Source of the DNA: Pelodera strongyloides
Lineage: Eukaryota > Nematoda > Chromadorea > Rhabditida > Rhabditidae
NCBI GenBank assembly: GCA_036852015.1
Contig: JAANDG010000123.1
Coordinates: 241,959-305,958 of the forward strand
DNA: 64,000 nucleotides
Direction of reading: 5' to 3'
Below the pieces are notes generated by a model. The model had not been told where the DNA came from and did no database searches. It was given only the letters and a program-made list of their open reading frames with translations. Shown piece after piece: positions 57,266-64,000 of this stretch. Position 1 is the first letter of the stretch; each line of letters opens with the position of its first letter. The position numbers and the translations under genes were made by a program.

Positions 57266-58732
57266 AAATTCTGGGTTCATGTGTAGTTTGTAGTTTGACC
57301 TCGAAGATCAGCACCAGAATCCCGTGAGAAACACATGTCCCTTTTATTGCATTTTGTGAATAGTTTACCATATTTTGTGGTCCTCTTTTTTTCTGCGTTG
57401 CTCCTCTCTCCCTCTCTCTCCCCTCTCTCTCTCCCTCTCTCTTTCGTGACGTCTTCCAACCCTTTCACGGTGGTCGTCTCATCTTTTCTAAACTTCTTCC
57501 ATCTATCTCGTTCATCTAATTGACGTGTCCAGTCCATGTTTGGGGCCAAAACTTGGCTTTTCTCTTTTTCGAATTCCAAAACTTTCCTTCTTTTCTCTTT
57601 CTTTCCTATAAAGTTAAAGTTCCTGAAAACTGGAAAGTTTTGACCCTTTTGGACTTGCCCACCCAGAAAACACTTTGGAAAATTAAAGGGAATCTGTGGG
57701 AAATTTTTTGCTCTAATTATGAGCCTTTGAAGTTTTGGTTCATAGACCACGCCTTCTAAATGTAAATCCTATAGGTTATCTGCACTTATGCTAGGTGGAT
57801 TTGAATACAAACTCAGCTGATGCTAGAGTAATCTGTATTGATAATAGAGCAATCTGAACTCATACTAAATCGATCTAAACTGATATTAGACGAAGCTGAT
57901 GCTAGGTCTTAGTCTTTAGAGTAAAACTAGATCAAGGTGAACTGATCCTAGATCAATCTGAACCAAGGTTCCACCATTCTGAACCTGTGCCAGATCAATC
58001 CTATTCACGTCTCCGCTGCAGGAGTTTGCCAAATCGATCTTCATACGCCTTCCTTCATTATTTTTTGTGGCGTATTCTCCGTGTTCTCTATATATTGCTC
58101 TACATATATCGGAAAAGTGTTTCGCATATCAATAGTTATTGGGGCGGCATGAATATGTACACCTTGTGTCTCCCTTTCCTTCTTTCCTTTTTCTGTGCGT
58201 TCGATAGTTGCTATTTCTTGATAACGCGCATCGATTTTAACACGGGCGAAGGCGCTTCTCGCTCTGCTTTTAGCCCGCCAATAGCCCGCAACAAGCCCGC
58301 AACAAGCCCGACACGCGCTACCTTGCTAACAACCCCAAGCTCAGCTACAGATCGCTTTTTTTGTCATACTGTACCGAGATTACGGATAACCGTAATTAAG
58401 CTCTACTAGTTAATTTACAGTAATTTGCATACGGTTAGCATTTGAGAACTGTAGATTGAAAAAATAGGTGGACAGGGTTTAGGTAAACTGCTCTAGGTGT
58501 AAGTCAGTCTTAATTTTTTGGAAAATTTAACCTCTGGTTAGATATATAACCTCCCTCTACCCACTTTTCTCACAGCGTATCTATACGCCTATCGATCTTT
58601 TCTTATCTCTACTCATTAAAATCTATTTTCGTCTCCACTTTAGGAAAGAGACTTAGGAAATTGGCACAATGATGCGCTCTTGAATTTCATTTATTTGATT
58701 TGAAGTACTTGTATGCCTTACTAGTTCTTAGG

Positions 58733-58925
58733 CTCAAAGCGAAATACCGGCCGAGTTTTGCAACGCATCATGGACATCTTCATTTTTAGACATTATATGC
58801 AAATGAGCAGAATTTAGAATAAAAATTCGACCCCAATTCCCGAAACCCACTTGGAATTAGCATAAATACGTAACAATGCAGTTCTCCGCGATGCGTTACA
58901 GAAACCGGCCGGTTTTTCGCTTTAA
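58733..58925. mobile_element. MITE family A, copy 11
   Basis: Left AAAGCGAAATACCGGCCG, right AAACCGGCCGGTTTTTCGCTTTAA-like end, internal TATGCAAATGAGC. Confidence 0.8.
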
Positions 58926-59011
58926 ACTTAGCCTCTTCATCGGACATTGTTTATTATTGTAGATCTATTTTAAATAATAAGAATATATCACAACAAGAGT
59001 ACATTTTAGTT

Positions 59012-59171
59012 TTAAAGCCGTATAACAGGTTTTGATACGTGTGCCGCGCGCTGTGTTCCGATGCATTGTACGCAAATTACTGCGTGATAGATTTTATGTA
59101 AATTTGCATACTACATATGGGGATGCAGTTGTCCAGAATACGTCTAAAAACCGGCCGTTCTATCGCTTTAA
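59012..59171. mobile_element. MITE family B, copy
   Basis: TTAAAGCCGTATAACAGG at the left, CGGCCGTTCTATCGCTTTAA at the right, TTAA both ends, internal AAATTTGCAT. Confidence 0.75.
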
Positions 59172-61249
59172 AAATGCTTTAGACAATAAACTGTAAAAAA
59201 TAAGTTCAATTTGAGTATTTACCTCCTTTTTTACTGTAAGAACGATTGCCTACGTGACTACCTTTTACGTCTCTTTTTCCAAAATGCACATCAATAACTT
59301 TTGACGAGGATTCGATAGGACTCCACGTAGACCGCTGTGCTATTCATGTGCTCATTTGTTTATTGTTTATTAGATCGACGCGAGCAAATTGCGCCCGGCG
59401 TACTAGATCAACGCTGAATTGATGCTGGATCGATGCCTTACGCGTCCATCGTTTATAGTACATACATAGTACAGACTATTTTGATCTAGTATATTGTGAA
59501 CGTGATTAAAGGGGCTATGCTAAGTCGATGCTTTTTCGTTACTACTATGTATGCGTGCATTCCTATCCACTTGATCATCTATACCAATAACTTCAGGAAA
59601 AGTCATTTTCCCTGACGATGACTATGAAAAAAGCATTGAAATTTGGTGTACATACAATGTAAGAAATGTTTATTAGACTTTTAGAAAGAGCGCAACGCCA
59701 TAAGAGAACATAAGAGAACATAAGAGAATGAGCGCAACGCCACGCAATGTAGCAAAGTCTGGGTATAAGATTGGTACAATGTATAATGTATCGTCTATTA
59801 GTCTACACTTGTATTTCACTATTTAAATTTGAAAAAAAATAAGCAAACACCCTTGTTTGGAATCTAAGGCTCTAAGTAGTATTGACAAGGTAGATAAGCA
59901 GAAATACATTTTATTCAACGAAGCGCCCTAGAAAATTCAATTTTTGATTGACGCACAATTTATATATTTTCATTGATTAATTTATCACTTACCGTAGTTG
60001 CTTCCATCAAAAGGAGAATATGAAATTAGCATAAATTATTACGGAATTGGAAAATTTTGGTATAACCACTCAATAACTACCACATGTTATTAGTAGTTAT
60101 TTTCATTGATTAATTTATTACTTATTTCCTATCTAGATATATACAAGCACTGTAGGTATTTCTCGAGTTTATTTACTGCACAAGTCATAAGTCCCTAAGC
60201 TAGGGACTTAGGTACTTAGGTTAAAAAAACGAAGCGCAAAGTAACGTAACAAAGAAGCTAGAATGCAAACTTCCCAAGAAATCCCAAAAATCGATATTTT
60301 ATTAGAAAATACATATTTATAGCCGAGAATAAAAATATCATTTTGCACCCTCTACAATAGCTGAACTTACATCATTCAGATACACTCCTGGCATATAATC
60401 CACCCGGTTTTCCTTGAAATTTCTACGAAAACATTCACCCAGAAATACTCCTCTAGGGACAAACAACCCCCCCCCCTAAATGTGGGGAACTTTTTGTAAC
60501 TTGTTTCCTATTCTAACCTCCTACAGAAATAATCCCATTACTACTTTCTATCTGTGTGCTATTGTGTTAGGTGCTATCTTTTTGAACGCAGAATTTTCCT
60601 CTATTTTTAGAATAAATGATCTGACCCTCGGCGTAAGTTTAAGCCTAGGTGTAAGTGTTGTTGACTTGCTAGCTTAACTCACTTATGTCCAACAATAAGG
60701 TTTAGGTTAGCGTAGATTGAGCTTACCGGTTATACTACCACTTACCAAGATACACTTACCAACTTACCAAGATGTATGTATCTTGCAGTGCAGGTAGCTA
60801 TTATGACCACGTCTTCCATTTTAGCATTAGCCAATGATGAGCTCAAAACTCCAAAATTTCTATGTGTACTATCATCTGTTTGTAATCGATATTGCATTTT
60901 TATATACTATTCTTGATTAGCCACGAGATCTACATTTATTGATTGATACTAGAAATATGGACACTTTTCCTAGGAAGAGTTCACGAAAACCTCTCACTCT
61001 CACACCCACAGCGCCTCGTTTATTATCAATAGAAACTTTGTTTCGATTTCTAACCCTATCATATTTAACATGTTTCCTAATTACAATTTCCTTCGTTTAA
61101 ATCCCGTGCGTTCTCTGCTCAATCTCACTCGTTCACTCACTCGTCGCATATACCGTAGCTGATTGCTTGGTTATTTGAAGAGTACCGGCAATTCGGACGC
61201 GGTCTGAACATTCCTTCGTCGCTCTTTTTGTGTGCCGAGGGAGAGCAGC

Positions 61250-62326
61250 ATGCTCAAGTTCCTGAAGAATAAGACCTCGGATGAGGCGACGTCTTCGAAG
61301 GACTCCAAGCAGGGACCAAGTCGTAAGTTAAATAACAAACTAGCTACCGTAAGCCGGGACCAAGTTGTAAGTTAAATAACAAACTAGCTACCGTAAGCCG
61401 GGACCAAGTTGTAAGCTAAATAACAAACTAGCTACCGTAGGCCGCTTGATGACGAAAACTATACACGTCTGAAAACAAGGTACTGTATTTCAACCGATAT
61501 GATGGTTCCAAGGACCTCGTCGTAAGTTAATGTCATACTAGCTACCGTAAGACCGCTTGATGAGAAAAAGAGCGAAAAAATGTATTGTATTGATTAACCT
61601 TCTATATGAAATGGTGAAAAAGACATCTCAACCTATCCATGTACGGTGGTATGGTATGAATACACTGTGAATGTTTCATGTCGTCACTAGTTGTCTGTGT
61701 TCACCTCTGTTATGTCGTTACCTTACGTGCGTGTATCGTTGCTAAGTAATACTGGAGCATCGGGCCTATACTGCTGGAGCCTCCAAATGTTGAGAGGTCT
61801 TAGGTCCTTAGGACCAAAATCTTAGACATAAAATTGTCTAGGGCCCAAAATGTTAAACCTAAAAAAGAGGTAGGCGTCCACTAAGCGCCTGGGACCAAAA
61901 TCTTAGGCCAAGGTCCAAAAGTTCCGGGATCCGTCTGCACTCATATATCTTGTCAACTATACCGTATACCATTACGATTTAAATAATTAGCTTATGATAT
62001 AAAAAGAAGCATAAATCTACTTTATTTGATATAGATAATTTGAACGCATTCCCTCCGATTTTTTCGCGTTCGAAGTGCCAGTTGCGAACGGGACAACACA
62101 TGTGATGACTCTCTAAAGAGGGAGAGGAGAGAGAGAGATGGTAGAGAGAGAGAGAGAGCGAGAGAGAGAGGATGCCCGAGGATGACAGAGGATGACAGAG
62201 GAGAGACAGAAAGAAGAGAAAGAAAGAGAATCTCATCCCAATCCATTCCCTCAAAAATGAGATAGATAAGAGAGGACATTTGGTGATAAAGTATTATGGA
62301 TGAGAGAGGAGAAGGTAGAGAGGGAG

Positions 62327-62387
<61 letters not shown>

Positions 62388-64000
62388 AAGAAAGAGGAAT
62401 GATCCAATCCATTCACTATTATCCGAAAATCTATCGCTTCTCCCATCTAATAGAACAGCTTACAATTGTGATTGGCTACTCTACTCACAATTAGCCACGG
62501 ACAACAACTAATTTCCTGCGGCGCATTCGCAGCACCCTAATTCCTGTTCCTAACTGTTGGCGTGGATCTCGCTCACGAATAGCGAACTTCTGCCGCACAA
62601 GCAATATTCACTGCAACAAATAAATCGCTGCGTGTATCTCGCGCACGAATAGCGAGCTTCTGGCACACAACTAATTATTGGTTCATAGCGCTTGAAGCTT
62701 GCTTTTTCAGACACCTTACTCAACTATTCACAACGGCCCATGACCCCGACGGGCTAAAGTTTCAAATTATTTAACTCGTCCGGTAAAGCGTAAAGTACCT
62801 TCTTCGTATATTTCCTTACCTTTACTGAAGTCAAAATCAAGCCCTCGCGGCTAATTTCCTGCTAAACCCTGCACTTCGCTGCTGCAGCATCATATCTGCA
62901 GTGAACCAAACTGCTTCCCACCCCGTAATTTGCATTCTTGATTGCCTGTTTCAGACCCAGAATCCGTGTAAATTCGGTGCTTCCAATTGTTGACTGATGT
63001 TCCTTGTGTCTGTGTCTGGACGTCGTCGCACATAAACCCCTCACAGTTATTATGGGTTGATATCGAAACGGCCACTCAAAAACGCTAGGAGTCCCCGGCA
63101 CTTAAGTCCCCCCGACCCCTCCCGAGTTCTCCCTGGCCGGATGGCATAGTTGAATGCCAGGCGGCAGAATATAATCATAATCTACCCACCCAGAGTCAAT
63201 TTATCATAGTTGGGGAGAAAGCTACCCACCCGGATTTCTACCAACACCTGGTTTAGGGATAAAGCTACCTACCCAGACTGTCGTACCCCACCTCCGGGAG
63301 TTTTGTAACACTTGTGAGGATTTCTACGTATTTACTCCCACCGCCGGGAGCCAATTTATGTATCTTGGGGAGAAATCTACCCAGAATAAATTACCTTCCC
63401 GGTGATGCTCGCCAGCTCACTATTTTTCGGCAAAAATGTCAGAGAGAAACGAAATCGCGAGCACAGGAATTCACTCCGCGAAATCAAAGCTCAAATTCGG
63501 AATTTTCAATCGCAACATGTTAGCGAAGCGTATATGGACAACGGTGGGTTGGATTGTATTTTGATGTACTTTACCTGTATTATACTGTTGTTATGTGTCT
63601 TACGCATGCTTGTGTTAAGTGCTTGCACGATATTTTATTGGTTACATTTGTTATTCATATACCCTTTTTGTGTTGTCTCTAGCAGTAGCAGCTATGTAAC
63701 GATGCGTACCAGAACGCTCTCTTCCATCTACCAATCAGTGTACGTTTCTAGTAAGAATTTTTAATTATTTATTTTCGTCTGGCCATGTTTTTTCTACATT
63801 TCTTCCCTGTTTTCGAGCTAATTATGTTATTTATGTAGAATTCGATGTTATTTAGAACATATGCAATTTTGTTCTCACGGCCTTTTTTTATTTCCTTCCT
63901 TCGTAGAAAACGACGTTGTTACGTCCAGATGTTGACATGTACCTTGTCTGAAATGTGTTTTATTCTTTTTATGTCTTCAGCTACTTCGGTGAAGTTTATT
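61250..64000 (+). CDS. Partial gene at the window end with two alternative first exons, function unknown
   Basis: First exon A, 61250-61322, encodes MLKFLKNKTSDEATSSKDSK then QGPS and ends one base into a codon at GTAAGT. First exon B, 63405-63543, starts MLASSLFFGKNVREKRNREH, is basic and Gln/Arg-rich, and also ends one base into a codon at GTGGGT. A strong acceptor, TTTATGTCTTCAG, ends at 63980. From 63981 the sequence continues in phase from either exon (TSVKFI) and runs off the window. Equal phases make alternative promoters of one gene likely. Exon A's MLKF start is vaguely like Lgl-family N-termini, but this is too short to call. The donor of exon A lies in a 44-bp tandem repeat. Confidence 0.45.
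61312..61443 (+). repeat. 44-bp tandem repeat, three copies, containing a splice donor
   Basis: Units start at 61312, 61356 and 61400 (GGGACCAAGTYGTAAGYTAA...CTAGCTACCGTA). The first spans the end of exon A and its GTAAGT donor; units 2 and 3 carry the same donor-like junction. A diverged fourth copy lies at about 61506-61560. Confidence 0.88.
62107..62398 (+). repeat. GA tracts in the first intron of the last gene
   Basis: GA-rich at 62107-62235 and an almost pure GA run at 62320-62390. Arg/Glu frames are artefacts. Confidence 0.88.
62558..62672 (+). repeat. Short tandem duplication upstream of first exon B
   Basis: CACGAATAGCGAACTTCTG at about 62572 recurs as CACGAATAGCGAGCTTCTG at about 62644, each within a roughly 42-bp block. 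Confidence 0.65.
63160..63395 (+). repeat. Degenerate repeats with CTACCCACCC and CCGGGAG motifs
   Basis: GGGGAGAAAGCTACCCACCC, GGGATAAAGCTACCTACCC and GGGGAGAAATCTACCCAGAAT are related blocks. They end just before the ATG of first exon B at 63405 and so could belong to its promoter or leader. Confidence 0.45.

Larger units (their letters stand above)
57011..61249. other. Gene-free stretch before the last gene
   Basis: Holds two family B MITEs, family A copy 11, a CT tract near 57403-57447 and unique AT-rich sequence. No coding exon can be supported. A C run with flanking unique DNA at 60470 has no obvious meaning. Confidence 0.4.

Noticed and set aside
59596..59680. Exon-like segment reading KVIFPDDDYEKSIEIW after a CAG
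   Set aside because: Ends at a stop within 30 codons with no partner exon; could be a repeat fragment but cannot be placed.
1..64000. CRISPR arrays, bacterial operons, Shine-Dalgarno sites
   Set aside because: The window is intron-containing eukaryotic DNA; no spaced identical repeats of CRISPR type were seen.

Overview
Eukaryotic nuclear DNA, almost certainly from a rhabditid-type nematode. The coding exons are short, start after a TTTCAG-like acceptor and end at GTRAGT-like donors. Several start codons sit just behind a lone acceptor, as expected for spliced-leader trans-splicing. The SLC17 transporter carries a segment (KCATLVSRQYS) that I associate with nematode SLC17 proteins. The repeats (BEL/Pao, RTE, short TTAA-flanked inverted-repeat elements, GA/CT microsatellites) fit a repeat-expanded genome with long introns. 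The species cannot be named from the sequence.

Layout. 567-7456 (minus): complete 13-exon SLC17/MFS anion transporter, 572 aa. 7457-15214: no supported gene; inverted-repeat elements, an old tandem duplication, GA/CT and GT repeats. 15215-22708: BEL/Pao LTR retrotransposon with two 522-bp LTRs that look identical by eye and a GCTAG target-site duplication. It keeps gag and a protease-like frame but no visible reverse transcriptase or integrase, and carries a 5'-truncated, frameshifted RTE element bounded by a 10-bp duplication. 24906-26427 (plus): four-EF-hand calmodulin-like protein, last exon unresolved. 26793-35012 (plus): NETO-type receptor auxiliary protein with two CUB domains, an LDL-receptor class A domain and one membrane span. 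39909-44097 (plus): five-exon gene for a 180-aa protein I do not recognise. 45326-55356 (plus): candidate six-exon gene for a small protein with an N-myristoylation-like start. 61250-end (plus): start of another gene with two phase-matched alternative first exons, running off the window.

How it fits together. The transporter, EF-hand and NETO genes would all suit excitable tissue (organic-anion transport, calcium sensing, ionotropic receptor auxiliary subunit), but nothing beyond proximity ties them together. The EF-hand and NETO genes are close enough, in the same orientation, that a nematode operon is possible.

Much of the non-coding sequence is a set of related short elements bounded by TTAA and AAAGCG-type ends that repeatedly carry the octamer ATGCAAAT. 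In the sense strand, GA tracts often follow splice donors and CT tracts often precede acceptors. All exon models were made by eye from splice signals, reading-phase agreement and family knowledge.
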